Below are positions 8,543 to 18,464 of a DNA stretch of 64,000 nt, piece after piece. The notes beneath the pieces are model-generated. The model was not told where the DNA came from. It ran no database searches and saw only the letters and a list, made by a program, of their open reading frames with translations. The stretch comes from Haloarcula marina (lineage in GTDB: Archaea; Halobacteriota; Halobacteria; Halobacteriales; Haloarculaceae). The stretch spans positions 1,612,001 through 1,676,000 of the forward strand of contig NZ_CP100404.1 in NCBI RefSeq assembly GCF_024218775.1, in the 5' to 3' direction. Position numbers and translations under genes: made by a program. Numbering within the stretch: position 1 is the stretch's first letter; each line of letters begins with the position of its first letter.

Positions 8543-9090
8543 ATCCGCCCTTCGAGGACGAACGTCTCGCGCCGGTCCTCTGCGCGGGTCACTTCGATAC
8601 CGACCGCTTCGCACATCTCGACGGCCTCGGCCGCCGAATAGCGCTCCGACAGCGGCGGGCCGCTACTCCCGGTCCCGTCGGCCGTCCAGTCGGCGAACCC
8701 GACGCGGCCCTCGGGAGCAAGCGAGTCCGCGACCGCTTCCATCGCCTCGGGCGTGGCGAACTCGTGGAACGTCATCGTCGAGACGACGGCGTCGAGCGAG
8801 TCGGCTATCGGCATCGACTCGACGCCGCCCGTGACGGGGACGACGTTCTCGGGCATCCCCTTCTCGCGGTACAACTCGTGCATCTCGGCCTGTACGTCGA
8901 GCGCGTACACCGTCTCGACGGCCGCCGCCACGTGGTCGGTGTAGAACCCGGTCCCGCTCCCGAGGTCCGCGACCACGTCGTCCGGCCTCGCGTCGAACAG
9001 TGCGAGCAACTCGTCGACGGAGACGTACTCGTACCGACTCGGGTCCTCTAACTGGTCCGCGCGCGCCGGGTCGAACGTGTGAAAGCCCAT
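8539..9090 (-). CDS. Class I SAM-dependent methyltransferase
   Basis: 183 residues with a Rossmann-type methyltransferase core: motif I VADLGSGTGFYT (about residues 39-50), an acidic residue after strand 2 (ALDVQAEM) and motif IV VVSTMTFHEF. It resembles UbiE/small-molecule methyltransferases of the Methyltransf_11/25 group. The substrate cannot be inferred. It is convergent with the acidic protein gene at 8087-8542, overlapping by four bases at the 3' ends. Confidence 0.85.
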   Translation of the reverse strand: MGFHTFDPARADQLEDPSRYEYVSVDELLALFDARPDDVVADLGSGTGFYTDHVAAAVETVYALDVQAEMHELYREKGMPENVVPVTGGVESMPIADSLDAVVSTMTFHEFATPEAMEAVADSLAPEGRVGFADWTADGTGSSGPPLSERYSAAEAVEMCEAVGIEVTRAEDRRETFVLEGRI

Positions 9091-9230
9091 CCTCAGAGGC
9101 TACCGGTCCGAGGGATAAAACCGTCTCCCCGACCCGTCACGAGACGAGATTCCAGTTCCTTCGTCCATTTTCCTTCGACGCCATTGCGAAAGACCGGCAC
9201 GCTGATAACCGTTCACGTGTACCCTTCACT

Positions 9231-9410
9231 ATGGTAGCTATCGTATCGCCCAGAGAACGGGAGTGTGAACGGTGCGGTCGACGAGACGTATGGGACGACG
9301 ACCTGCAAACGTGGCGCATCGCCGACGATAACGGCGAAAAGCAATCGGGGAATCCGCGATGTCTCCACGAGTGGGACATCAACGGGACGTTCAATCCGCT
9401 GGCTGAATAG
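9231..9410 (+). CDS. HEWD family small zinc-ribbon-like protein
   Basis: 59 residues with the defining CxxCG...HEWDINGTF signature of the haloarchaeal HEWD family. The knuckle CERCGRRDVWDD near residues 12-23, plus a later Cys (RCLHEWD), could form a small metal-binding fold. Function unknown; its size suggests a binding or regulatory role. The ATG at 9231 gives the family length. It stands alone, with a T5 run directly after the stop. Confidence 0.8.
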   Translation: MVAIVSPRERECERCGRRDVWDDDLQTWRIADDNGEKQSGNPRCLHEWDINGTFNPLAE

Positions 9411-9414
9411 TCCC

Positions 9415-9419
9415 TTTTT
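9415..9419 (+). terminator. T-rich terminator after HEWD gene
   Basis: A T5 run starts four bases after the HEWD stop codon and precedes low-complexity intergenic DNA. Confidence 0.35.
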
Positions 9420-9429
9420 ACGCATCGGG

Positions 9430-9538
9430 TGCGCTCGCTTCGCTCGCCCACCGCTCGGCGCGAAAATCTACGCTACAAAGGCTGAACTTCGACCTTTGGC
9501 CTCGCTTGAGTGAACCGCACTCGCTTCACTCGTGCGGA
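9430..9538. repeat. Intergenic CGCTCGCTTCGCTCGC-type and CCGCAC/GTGCGG repeats
   Basis: GCGCTCGCTTCGCTCGCC near 9431 and CCGCAC...GTGCGG (about 9514-9536, loop TCGCTTCACTC) are short imperfect palindromes sharing a CTCGCTTC core. Such motifs are common between haloarchaeal genes, where they probably act in termination or are dispersed repeats. No ORF is convincing between 9411 and 9631. Confidence 0.35.
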
Positions 9539-9631
9539 TGCTTGTTCAGCAGACCGCCCGTGCTGGACAGTCTAACGAATAGCCCAGAAAGCCACGATAA
9601 CGTAGTAGGTGTGGGAGTCGGTCACGCCTCA

Positions 9632-10190
9632 CTAACAGTAGACGGTTCCGAGAACCGTGCAGTCGCACGACGGGAGCGATACGTCGTGGATACTTTTGGA
9701 GTCCGGATAGGCTCGGATACCCACACGCAGTGCAATATAGTAGACGATTGCGCCCGATGCTTCCCCTATCGCATCCTCCTCGGTTGTATCATATGCGGAC
9801 CAATCGAGACCCACTAGATATCCGTTGCCTGCTTCCTCAGTGGGGCCAGCGGTGACATCGACACTGAACGAGTCCGTGTCCTCGGAGATGTTATTCGCGA
9901 GCCAGTGGTTGTACGTTATGGCACGTTCGTATGCTAGAGCGAATTCCTCGGCAGCGGTCTCGCTGTCCTCGCCGGGTGGGTCGGGATACGGTCGTGGCTC
10001 GTAGCCCGCTACTGGGTCGGGCATCGGGCGAGGAGTCTGTGAACACTCCTCCGCAGATGGAACATCGAAGGGCACTGGTGTGTTCTCTGGAGGTGTGTTC
10101 TGTGGGGGAGAGACCGAGGTCAGACAGCCGCTGAGAGAGATACTAAGCGGTCCTGTCGCGGCGACCAGTATCTCGCGTCGATTTAGGCAT
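9632..10190 (-). pseudogene. Tat lipoprotein with frameshift in the signal peptide
   Basis: The continuous frame encodes, in order, NRREILVAATG, a hydrophobic stretch ending SLSGC (lipobox) and about 165 further residues, soluble and without a recognised domain (C-terminus SLPSCDCTVLG). This looks like a haloarchaeal Tat lipoprotein, but the frame has no usable start codon. The only nearby ATG (10190) is in another frame and stops after 15 codons. Removing one A from the AAA at 10182-10184 joins this ATG to the body as M-P-N-R-R-E-I-L. It is thus a one-base frameshift, a sequencing error, or initiation at an unusual codon. A GTG at 10075 would give a form without signal. Confidence 0.6.
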
Positions 10191-10315
10191 CGGCCGGACT
10201 ATGGACAAGTCTGTTAAGTGTCTTGTGAGCACAGTGAACGCTGAACGCACTCTCTGTACTGAAGGAGTAGTCACGAACGAACACCGCGAGTGAGGAAGTA
10301 GAACCTCGCCGTCAG

Positions 10316-13300
10316 TCAGGGTGCGACGCGAATCTGCTCGGTCGCCGCGGACGCGAGTGCTTCGGTCGTATTCGTCGACCCGTCGCTCGTGCCGGACGAC
10401 GAGTCGTCAGCCGTGTTGGTCGACGTGTCGTTCGTCTGCGTTTCGTTGGTCTGGCTATCGCCGTCGGGTTGCGTCTGAATGAGCGGTTCCATCTCGACGG
10501 TCGACGCCGTCTCGTTCTCGCCGATGACCTGTCCCTCACTCACGTCCGTCGTTCCAGCGAACGGGACGAGAGAGCCGTCCTGCGTGCCCGTGGCGGTGAA
10601 CTGGTACTGCGTCTCGGCGCGGACGCTGACGTTCGTGTACCCCTCGTCGGTCCCCCACTGGTCGTAGCCGGTGGTGGAGTACGGTAGGGTCATCTCGAAG
10701 TTGCCGTTCTCGTCTGTCTGGGCCTGCTGGCGGTAGACGAACGTCTCGTTGGTCTGGGCGTTTCGCATCCGGACCGAGGCCGTCACCGTCGAGTTCGCCG
10801 GACCGGTGCCTTCGACCGTCGCCCCGGGGACGCGCTCGAATATTTTGGTCCACGCGGGCGTGTTCGTGCTCATGATGTCCGCGGCGGAGTCACTCATGCA
10901 GAAGTTCTGCTGTTCGAGCGGGAGGGACGTCTCGTTGGCCATACAGCTCTCGTTGCCCGCGGGACGGAACCGGACGCCGATGCTCTGGGCCTCGACGAGC
11001 GTCCCGCGGTTGTAGTTCGTCGACTCGTAGGCGGTGCGCTCGCTAGATCCGACGTAGCGGTAGTGCTCCATCGCCGGAACGCGTTCGGCGGGTATCGTCC
11101 CGAAGCCGCCGACCTGTGAGGTCGTGTCGTTCGCGACGTAGGTGCGGGCCTGTTCGAGCGTGTTGAACTGCTTGATTGCGCGGCCGTCCGAGGGCGTGAC
11201 CCGAACCTGTCGGCCGTTCTGGGTCGCTATCTCCCAGTCGAGGACGACGGGTTGGGGCGTGACGGCGCTCCCGTGGAACTCGTACAGGCGGACGACGGTG
11301 GTGTTGTAGTACGCCTGCGTCCGGTAATTGAAGCGCGCCCCGCTCTGTCGGGAGACGACGGTACCGTAGTAGTCGCTCTCGGAGACGTTAGCGGTGCTGT
11401 AGAAGCGCGGCGGCGCGAAGAACTTCCCGTTGTACTGGCCGTAGACGCTCGTCATCTTCCAGTCGGCGGCCACGTAGCGAGTACTGGCGTCGTCCTCGTC
11501 CAGGTCGTCGAGGACCTGATTCGCCTGTGTTTCGTTCGGCGCGAGCAGGAAGTTCGCGGCGGTGGTGGCGCCCTGCTGGAACGGGTTGGCGTTCGGGATA
11601 CGCTCGCCTTCGACGGTGATGAGGTGGCCGTAGTCCCACCACGACATCACGCCGTACTCGCCGGCACTGTAATCGTAGTCCTCCTGATTCTGGTAGGTCC
11701 CGTAGTACTCCAGACTCTGTTGGTCGCCCGTCCCGTACGCGCCTTCGACCGGCGTGTTCTCTTGCATCCACCCGAGGCCGTCGTTCCAGCCTTGGGCCTC
11801 CTGGCCGGGTCCGGCCGTCGCGCCGATGGCGGCCGCAGACGGCGCGACGAAGATGAGCGGCCCGACGATGGTGAACACGAGGGCGATGACGGTGATGACC
11901 TGGTACGCCTCCACGCCGTCGTCGGCCGAGAAGTCGACCCAGTCGACGACGCGCCCGATGACGTAGCCCGTCAGCACCGCGACGGGGAAGACGAGATAGA
12001 CACCGAAGCGAATCTGCGTGAAGGAGGCGGCGATGATGAACGCGCCCCAGACGACCATCAGGAACTGCTCGGCGGGTGCGTCGCGGTCGAACAGTTGGTT
12101 GAACAGGATGAGGAAGGCGCCGACCCCGGCGACGAACAGCGAGAGGCCGTAGTAGCGGTAGAGGACGCCGGGGTTGCGGAGCGGCGTCGCCTCACCGACG
12201 GAAGTCTGCGTGGCGGACGGACTCGAGGTGAATCCGACGACCCGAAGCACTTGGTCGACGAAGTAGCTGAGCAGGTCCGGGGTCAGAATCGCCATCAGCA
12301 CCGCGCCGACGACGATGATACCGCCGATGGTCACCGGGTAGAGGTTTCGGTCGTAGTCTTCGGCCTCCATGTAGCGAGCCAGCCACGCCATGAACACGCT
12401 CCCGACGCCGATGGCGAGGGCGAGGAGGGGTTGGAGGAGCGAGTGGTCGGTCGCCGTGATGGAGAGCGTCTGGAGGACGGCGAGTTCGAAGACGACGACG
12501 GCACCCATCATCACCGCGCCAGCGATGGCGACGTGTTCGGGGCTGTTCCCGCGGGCGAATTCGATGGTGAGCCACAGGAGGAAGAACACGCCGAGGATAC
12601 CCAGCAGGAGGACCGCGGGCGGCCACGTCCAGAGGTACAGCGCGATGGCGAACCCGGCCATCAGCGAGTAGCCGACGGTGTCGCGCAACGCCGGAACGTC
12701 GCGTTCGAGGAACTGTTCGTACACCGGTTTATCGCGTTCGGCGACGGAGAGGGCGACCATCACGGCCATGACGGCGGTCACTTGGAGGAGGCCTTCGGCG
12801 ACCTGGTGGTCGTAGGTCCCGACGAGACTGCGTTGGAGGAACGTCCCCGCCGAGAGTGCGATGACGACGGCGGCGGTGACGCCGCCGATGCGACCGCCGA
12901 GTCGGCGGCCGATGAAGTACGTCGGTATCGCGCCGAGGGTCCCGATGACGGCCGGCGCGACGATTGCGACAGCGCCGACGGTCTGTTCGGTGGGTGACCC
13001 GAGACCGACGATGAGAGCGATGGTCCCGAACACTTGGTCGAAGAGGGTTCCGAACTGGCCGGAGGCGGTCCCGTACGGGAAGTACGTCCACGGATCGAAC
13101 GGCATCGTCGCGGGCCAGTTTTCGACCACGTACATCGTCGAGCGGAAGTGGTACCACGGGTCTTGCCCGCTGAACAGCACTTCGCCGTCGACGAAGAAGT
13201 TCGAGTAGTTACGGACCCGATTCCACAGCATGAACCCGAGCAGTACCACGAGTGTCGGTATGTGGTACCACTGTTGAACCCAGTCCAGGGCGGACTCGAG

Positions 13301-13339
13301 TTGGGGATTTTCGTCGAGATAACCCCGCGATTGACTCAT
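10316..13339 (-). CDS. aglB: Archaeal oligosaccharyltransferase AglB
   Basis: The 1007-residue STT3-family enzyme transfers the lipid-linked glycan from dolichol phosphate to Asn in N-x-S/T sequons of S-layer and other exported proteins, at the outer face of the membrane. About 13 hydrophobic segments fill the first 500 residues. The first-loop acidic motif GQDPWYHF is at about 58-65, a second acidic loop TYDHQ is present, and the signature WWDYGH lies at about 565. A Thr/Asn-rich beta domain forms the C-terminus. Length fits haloarchaeal AglB. It starts a cluster of glycan genes and diverges from an AglG-like gene. Confidence 0.95.
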   Translation of the reverse strand: MSQSRGYLDENPQLESALDWVQQWYHIPTLVVLLGFMLWNRVRNYSNFFVDGEVLFSGQDPWYHFRSTMYVVENWPATMPFDPWTYFPYGTASGQFGTLFDQVFGTIALIVGLGSPTEQTVGAVAIVAPAVIGTLGAIPTYFIGRRLGGRIGGVTAAVVIALSAGTFLQRSLVGTYDHQVAEGLLQVTAVMAVMVALSVAERDKPVYEQFLERDVPALRDTVGYSLMAGFAIALYLWTWPPAVLLLGILGVFFLLWLTIEFARGNSPEHVAIAGAVMMGAVVVFELAVLQTLSITATDHSLLQPLLALAIGVGSVFMAWLARYMEAEDYDRNLYPVTIGGIIVVGAVLMAILTPDLLSYFVDQVLRVVGFTSSPSATQTSVGEATPLRNPGVLYRYYGLSLFVAGVGAFLILFNQLFDRDAPAEQFLMVVWGAFIIAASFTQIRFGVYLVFPVAVLTGYVIGRVVDWVDFSADDGVEAYQVITVIALVFTIVGPLIFVAPSAAAIGATAGPGQEAQGWNDGLGWMQENTPVEGAYGTGDQQSLEYYGTYQNQEDYDYSAGEYGVMSWWDYGHLITVEGERIPNANPFQQGATTAANFLLAPNETQANQVLDDLDEDDASTRYVAADWKMTSVYGQYNGKFFAPPRFYSTANVSESDYYGTVVSRQSGARFNYRTQAYYNTTVVRLYEFHGSAVTPQPVVLDWEIATQNGRQVRVTPSDGRAIKQFNTLEQARTYVANDTTSQVGGFGTIPAERVPAMEHYRYVGSSERTAYESTNYNRGTLVEAQSIGVRFRPAGNESCMANETSLPLEQQNFCMSDSAADIMSTNTPAWTKIFERVPGATVEGTGPANSTVTASVRMRNAQTNETFVYRQQAQTDENGNFEMTLPYSTTGYDQWGTDEGYTNVSVRAETQYQFTATGTQDGSLVPFAGTTDVSEGQVIGENETASTVEMEPLIQTQPDGDSQTNETQTNDTSTNTADDSSSGTSDGSTNTTEALASAATEQIRVAP

Positions 13340-13434
13340 TGAACGGAGACAGTCCCAACGCGCGCATAAGCCTTTTGACCTCCGGACGGAACCGGATGGA
13401 AACGCCTAACAGCGCCCATAGAGGACGTGCGTGC

Positions 13435-14370
13435 ATGCGCGCCTCGGTCGTCCTGTGTACGCACACGCTTGACCGCTACGGGGACTGTCGGGCGGCGGCC
13501 GAGAGTGTCCTGGACCAGACCCACGACGACGTGGAACTCGTCCTCGTCTCCGACGGAAACGAGGCCGTCTACGAACGGTACGAGGACGACTTCGGCGGCC
13601 GCGAGAACGTCGTGACCCACTGCAACGACGAGAACGTCGGCCTGTTGGACAGTCGGAACAACGGGGCCGAAGTCGCCACCGGCGACGTGGTGGTCTTTCT
13701 GGACGACGATGCCGTCGCAGACGAGGAGTGGCTGGCGAAACTCGTCGCCGCCTACGAGGAGACGGATGCACTCGCCGTCGGCGGGCGGATGGTCCCGGCG
13801 TGGGTCGCCGGGAAACCGTCGTTCCTCCCGGAGGAGTTCTACTGGCTCATCGGCGTCACGCACCGCGGATTCGGCCCGAACGGCGACCCCGACGAGGCTG
13901 GCGAAGTCCGCAACACCTTCGGCTCGAATATCTCCTTCCGCCGGGACGTGTTCCTCGAGTTGGGCGGCTTCGAGGACGACATCGGCGGCCGACAGGGCAC
14001 CAAGAATCTCCAAGGCGGCGAGACGGAACTGTGTGCCCGCCTCGAAAGCGAGTACGACAGCGGCGTCTACTACGTCCCCGACGCCCTCGTCGCCCACAAG
14101 ATATTCGACTACCGGACCGACCCCGGATGGCTCGTCGACCGGGCATTCTGGCAGGGCTACTCGAAGCGGGGCATGGAGGTGTTCGTCCCCGAGTCGACGG
14201 GTGAGGAGTCCGATTTCCTCGGCGACCTCCTCTTTTCGTTCGTCCCCGAGCGACTCGGCGGCCTGGTCACGTCGCCGTCCGTCGCCGCCGTTCTGCAACT
14301 CGTCTTCCTGTTCGTCCTGACTGGGGCCGTCGGCGTCGGCTACCTCTACGGGATGTACGTCTGGGGGTGA
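13435..14370 (+). CDS. aglG: GT2 glycosyltransferase, AglG-like
   Basis: 311 residues. The GT-A fold begins VVLCTHTLDRY, with a nucleotide-binding FLDDDA at 88-93 and a later acceptor-side motif (NISFRRDVFLELGGF). One transmembrane helix ends the protein (about 285-305), anchoring it to the cytoplasmic face. Size, architecture and the place beside aglB match Haloferax AglG, which adds glucuronate to the dolichyl phosphate-linked sugar, but AglI and AglE share this layout, so the sugar is an inference. It is followed after four bases by a GT4 gene. Confidence 0.75.
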   Translation: MRASVVLCTHTLDRYGDCRAAAESVLDQTHDDVELVLVSDGNEAVYERYEDDFGGRENVVTHCNDENVGLLDSRNNGAEVATGDVVVFLDDDAVADEEWLAKLVAAYEETDALAVGGRMVPAWVAGKPSFLPEEFYWLIGVTHRGFGPNGDPDEAGEVRNTFGSNISFRRDVFLELGGFEDDIGGRQGTKNLQGGETELCARLESEYDSGVYYVPDALVAHKIFDYRTDPGWLVDRAFWQGYSKRGMEVFVPESTGEESDFLGDLLFSFVPERLGGLVTSPSVAAVLQLVFLFVLTGAVGVGYLYGMYVWG

Positions 14371-14374
14371 CCGG

Positions 14375-15520
14375 ATGGGCGAGCCACCACTCCCGGACGT
14401 GTGCGTCGTCACGCACCCGCTCGCGGCCGCGGGAGAGAACGCCACTCGGAGCCTCCTGGACATCCTCGGCGCGATAACCGGCGTCGCCCTCGTCACCGCC
14501 GGCCTCCCCGAAGATTCCGAAATCCGCGAGAAGCGCGAACTCGTCGAACTCACGCGGAAGGGCGCGGGCGATTCGGTCCTCGTCGCCGCCGTCCGCTTCC
14601 TCTTGAACCAACTGCGGATGTGTCGCGTCCTCGCCGACCGTGACGAGGAGGTCGTCCTGTTCTACGGGGCCACTTCGTACGTCTTGCCCATCCTCGCGGC
14701 CAAACTGCTGGGGAAGACGGTGGTCGTCGAACCGCGCGGCGACGTGCCGCTAACGCTTCGACTCAACTGGGAACAGCGGATGCCCGACCGCGTAGCGTGG
14801 ACTCTCGCAGGGCTCGTCAAGACCCTCGAACGCGTCGGATTCACACTCGCCGACGGCGTCGTCACGTACACGCCGGAGATGGCCCGTCAACTCGACCTCC
14901 ATCCGGAATCACAGCGAGTCTTCCCGACCGGTGCGCGCTACGTCCGCACCGAGGAATTCGACGTCGAGCGTCCGTACGAGGACCGCGACCGAGTCGTCGG
15001 CTTCCTCGGCCGACTCGACGAGGAGAAGGGGATTCGGGAACTCGCCGCTGTCGCGAAGAACCTCCCGGCGGACGTGACCTTCCGGTTCGTCGGCGACGGC
15101 GACCTCCGGGGGTGGCTGGAGCGGGAACTCGCCGCCGAAATCGATGCCGGACGAGTCGAACTCACGGGCTGGGTCGATCACGACGACGTGCCGACGCAGT
15201 TGAACGACCTCGCCTTGCTCGTCCTGCCGTCCCAACCCACCGAGGGCCTGCCGACGACGATTCTCGAAGCATTGGCCTGCGGGACGCCGGTGTACGCTTC
15301 CCCCGTATCGGGCGTTCCCGACGTGGTGCGGGACGGCGAAACGGGGTTCCATATTCCGTCCCGAGAACCGACGGCGCTCGCCGACGGTATCGAGGAAATC
15401 CTCGCTCGCGACGACCTCGCCAACATCAGCGAGAACGGCCGCGACCTGATAGAGGCGGAGTACAGTTTCGAGGCGGCCTGCGAGCGCTACCGACAAATCC
15501 TGTTCGCGCTTTCGGGCTGA
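14375..15520 (+). CDS. GT4 family glycosyltransferase
   Basis: 381 residues with a GT-B fold. The second domain has VGFLGRLDEEKGI near residue 208, VGDGDLRGWLE, and the donor-binding ExxxxxxxE pattern in EGLPTTILEALACGTPV at about 290. The family uses nucleotide sugars to extend glycans. It begins four bases after the AglG-like gene, so the two are co-translated and probably act on the same lipid-linked glycan. Its sugar and linkage are not visible in sequence. Confidence 0.85.
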   Translation: MGEPPLPDVCVVTHPLAAAGENATRSLLDILGAITGVALVTAGLPEDSEIREKRELVELTRKGAGDSVLVAAVRFLLNQLRMCRVLADRDEEVVLFYGATSYVLPILAAKLLGKTVVVEPRGDVPLTLRLNWEQRMPDRVAWTLAGLVKTLERVGFTLADGVVTYTPEMARQLDLHPESQRVFPTGARYVRTEEFDVERPYEDRDRVVGFLGRLDEEKGIRELAAVAKNLPADVTFRFVGDGDLRGWLERELAAEIDAGRVELTGWVDHDDVPTQLNDLALLVLPSQPTEGLPTTILEALACGTPVYASPVSGVPDVVRDGETGFHIPSREPTALADGIEEILARDDLANISENGRDLIEAEYSFEAACERYRQILFALSG

Positions 15521-15559
15521 CGCGGACCCGGCCGCCGATGCTGCGCCCGTCTGTCGCGG

Positions 15560-16912
15560 TTACTCGGAGTACCCCAGACGGCGGAGTCGCTCTTTCACGT
15601 CCTCGTTCATGTCCGGTCGTTCCACGTCGTCGTCGGCCGTCGCGCGGACGAGTTCCAGATGCTCGTCGATGCGCTTCTGGAGGCGGCGGACCTCGCTCGG
15701 GTCGTCGTCGACGAGATTCGTCCGCTCCTCCGGGTCGTCGACGAGGTCGTACAGTTCTGCGGAGCCGTCTGGCCTGCGGATGAGTTTCCACTCCTCCTCG
15801 CGGACGAAGTGGTTGTCGCCGTCGTCGCTGGTCCAGCCGCCGAAAACGGCGTCGCGGTCCCACTCGCCGTCGAAGACGAGTTTCCGCAGGCTTTCGCCGT
15901 AGAAGTTCCGCGGCACGTCCAGTCCGACAGCGTCGACGAGCGTCGACGGCAGGTCGGTGAGGCCGACGAGTTCGTCGTACTCGCCGTCGTCGTCCCATCC
16001 GGAGACGAACAGCGGGACGTGTATCTTCAGATCCAACGCGTTCGCGCCGCCGAAGTAGCCGTGGTCCAAGAAGTGGTCACCGTGGTCGGCGGTCATCGCC
16101 ATCACGTAGTCGTCGCCCCACTCCCGTTCGGCGGCGTCGATGAGACGGCCGACTTCGGCGTCGTTGAACCGAATCTCGGCGTCGTAGAGGTCGATGAACC
16201 GCTGATACTCCTCGTCGGTCACCGCGTCGGGTTCCTCGATGAACTTCCGACGGAGTTTGATGGAGTCGGTGTCGCTGACCACGTCGTCCCGGAAGTGGCG
16301 CTGGTACTCCTCGGGCGGGAGGAACGGGTGGTGAACGTCCATGTAGTGGACCCAGAGGAACGTCGGGCGGTCGTCGTCGGTCGCTTCCAGCCACTCGATT
16401 GCGCGGTCGGTCATCTCGTCGGCGGGGACGTGGTAGGACCCGACGTTGATGCCCCCCTCCGATTCGAGTTTGTCGTATCCCCACTGGAGCAGGGAGTACA
16501 CCGGCGTCTCCTGTAGGTTCGTCTTGGCCCACTTGCGGGCCGACGCGAGCATCCCCTGGTCCGGTGCGGAGTCGTAGAAGGCGTCCCAGCCCCGGTCGTA
16601 GCCGAACTGGCCGGAGACGTAGAGGTTGGAGTGGAAGCCGCCAGTCTGGTACCCAGCGTCGTCGAATACCTCCGACACGACCGTCTGTGAGTCCGAGACT
16701 CTGTCGTGGCCGCCGTACATCAGCGGCGTCACACCGGTCAGGATACCCGGGAACGAGAACATCGTGCTGCCGCCGTGGGCGAACGCGTTCATGAAGCGAC
16801 TGCCCTCGCTGGCGAGGCGGTCGATGTTCGGCGTCGTGTCCCGCTCGTACCCGTGATAGCCGACGTGGTCGGCCCGGAGTGAGTCTATCGTGACGAGGAG
16901 GACGTTGTCCAT
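15560..16912 (-). CDS. Sulfatase-like alkaline phosphatase superfamily enzyme
   Basis: 450 residues starting MDNVLLVTIDSLRADH, the first metal-binding strand (Asp10) of the sulfatase/AlkP fold, with a later MTADHGDHFLDHG metal site. Counting back from the conserved LTG, the nucleophile position holds Thr50 (TMFSFPGILTG) rather than the Cys or Ser of a formylglycine CxPxR motif. That favours a phospho-type transfer or hydrolysis, as in LtaS-like enzymes, over true sulfatase chemistry. It has no signal peptide. It lies inside the glycan cluster, converging with the GT4 gene. Confidence 0.8.
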   Translation of the reverse strand: MDNVLLVTIDSLRADHVGYHGYERDTTPNIDRLASEGSRFMNAFAHGGSTMFSFPGILTGVTPLMYGGHDRVSDSQTVVSEVFDDAGYQTGGFHSNLYVSGQFGYDRGWDAFYDSAPDQGMLASARKWAKTNLQETPVYSLLQWGYDKLESEGGINVGSYHVPADEMTDRAIEWLEATDDDRPTFLWVHYMDVHHPFLPPEEYQRHFRDDVVSDTDSIKLRRKFIEEPDAVTDEEYQRFIDLYDAEIRFNDAEVGRLIDAAEREWGDDYVMAMTADHGDHFLDHGYFGGANALDLKIHVPLFVSGWDDDGEYDELVGLTDLPSTLVDAVGLDVPRNFYGESLRKLVFDGEWDRDAVFGGWTSDDGDNHFVREEEWKLIRRPDGSAELYDLVDDPEERTNLVDDDPSEVRRLQKRIDEHLELVRATADDDVERPDMNEDVKERLRRLGYSE

Positions 16913-16960
16913 ACGGGCCGGTGTGCCAGCGTTCCGGTTAAGTATGCTGATACGCCGTGG

Positions 16961-18403
16961 CTACGCTATCGCCGCGGTCAGCGATTGCACTTTCTCGCGC
17001 ACGCGCCCGGAGAGGCCGACGAGTGCGCCGACGTAGACCACCGCGCCAATACCCACCAGCATGAGGGTTCCGGAGCGACGGAACGGCACTATCGGTCGGG
17101 CGAAGACGACGACGGCGGTCATCAGTGCGGCCGCGACCACTTCGATACCGACTTCGCGGAGGGGGAGCGACGGGCGACCGATAAGCCGGGTCAACGTCCG
17201 GTAGCCGAGGACGGCCCGAAGGGCCGACGCGGTGGCCGTCGCGATAGCCGCCCCTATCCAGCCGAACTGCCAGACCAGTAGGACGTTCAGCGTGAGGTTC
17301 GTCGCGATGAACGCGACGTTGACGCGGTAGGCCGCCCGCGGTTCGTCGACGGCGTTGATGACGTTCAGGAACTGCGAGGCGTACACGTCTGCGGCGTACG
17401 CGAGGACGAGGACGACGAGAATCGGCTGACCGATACCGAACGAGGGACGGTAGAACTGGAGGACTCGCTCGCCGATGACCAGCGCCCCGGCCAGTCCGGG
17501 GATGACGAACACGCCCGAGAAGAGCAACCCCTCCTCTAAGATGTGCCGGATGTAGTCGTAGTCGCCCTGTTCCGAGAGGTCGCTGACCTCCGGGAAGAGG
17601 GTCCGGCGAATCGAGAGGCTCACCATCCCTAGCAGCGAGGCGATGCCCCACGCGGCCTCGTAGATGCCGATGAGTCCCGCGCCGACGAAAAAGGAGAGGA
17701 CGATGGTGTCCATCCACCCGAAGACGTTGCTCCGGAGCGTGCTCATCCACGCGTAGCGGGCGTAGCTGACGAGTTCGCGTATCTCCTCGCGCGTGGGCAC
17801 GCTCGGACGGAGTTCGCTGGTCAGAAGCCCGACGACGGCCGCGACGGCGAGCGCCGCGGCGTGACTGGCGACCAGCGCGGAGACGCCGAAACTGAGGACG
17901 ACCAGCGTGACTTGGGCCGTCGACCGGGTGATGCGCTCGAACGCCTGCAACCATCCGGCCCACGCGACTCGTTTCTGCCCTTCGAGGCCTGCGGCGACGG
18001 TGCTGTACGCGACGGTGCTGACCACGAGTGCGGCGAGTTCGAGGTTGTACTGGACGAGAATCTGGAAGAACGTCTGGGAGGGATTCGGCGAAACGCGGGC
18101 GACGAGTTCGCCGCCGAGCAACACGGCACTCGCGAGGACGACGCCGACGAGGGCGTTCAGCACGACGCCAGCACCGAGGTAGCCCTCGGGGTCACGGCCC
18201 TCGCTGATTCGCTTGCGGACGGCGTTGCCGACGGCGCGAATCGGAATCGCCAACCAGAAGAAGCCGATGCCGACGATGACGGCGTACTGGCCGAGCACTT
18301 CCTCGCCCAGTAGGTAGGAGATGACCCACGTGACGGCGAAGCCAGCGCCCGAGACGACGACCTGTGACCCGAAGTGCAACAGCGTCGTCTTCCCCAGCCG
18401 CAT
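16961..18403 (-). CDS. Wzx/MATE-like flippase for lipid-linked glycans
   Basis: About 480 residues with 12-14 hydrophobic helices, in the polysaccharide transporter (MOP) superfamily. The start MRLGKTTLLHFGSQVVVSGAG resembles archaeal O-antigen-type flippases, and the position between glycosyltransferases and an AglB gene suggests it moves the dolichyl-linked glycan across the membrane, like Haloferax AglR. A GTG one codon earlier is also possible. The gene lies 48 nt upstream of the sulfatase-like gene on the same strand. Confidence 0.85.
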   Translation of the reverse strand: MRLGKTTLLHFGSQVVVSGAGFAVTWVISYLLGEEVLGQYAVIVGIGFFWLAIPIRAVGNAVRKRISEGRDPEGYLGAGVVLNALVGVVLASAVLLGGELVARVSPNPSQTFFQILVQYNLELAALVVSTVAYSTVAAGLEGQKRVAWAGWLQAFERITRSTAQVTLVVLSFGVSALVASHAAALAVAAVVGLLTSELRPSVPTREEIRELVSYARYAWMSTLRSNVFGWMDTIVLSFFVGAGLIGIYEAAWGIASLLGMVSLSIRRTLFPEVSDLSEQGDYDYIRHILEEGLLFSGVFVIPGLAGALVIGERVLQFYRPSFGIGQPILVVLVLAYAADVYASQFLNVINAVDEPRAAYRVNVAFIATNLTLNVLLVWQFGWIGAAIATATASALRAVLGYRTLTRLIGRPSLPLREVGIEVVAAALMTAVVVFARPIVPFRRSGTLMLVGIGAVVYVGALVGLSGRVREKVQSLTAAIA

Positions 18404-18464
18404 CACGACTCGCTCCTCATATCCCCTCTGCCGGGTCGCGCCACATGAACCTTTCCAGCGACGG

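Noticed and set aside
11252-12997. Long open frame antisense to aglB
   Set aside because: No domain; aglB on the other strand has the complete STT3 motifs.
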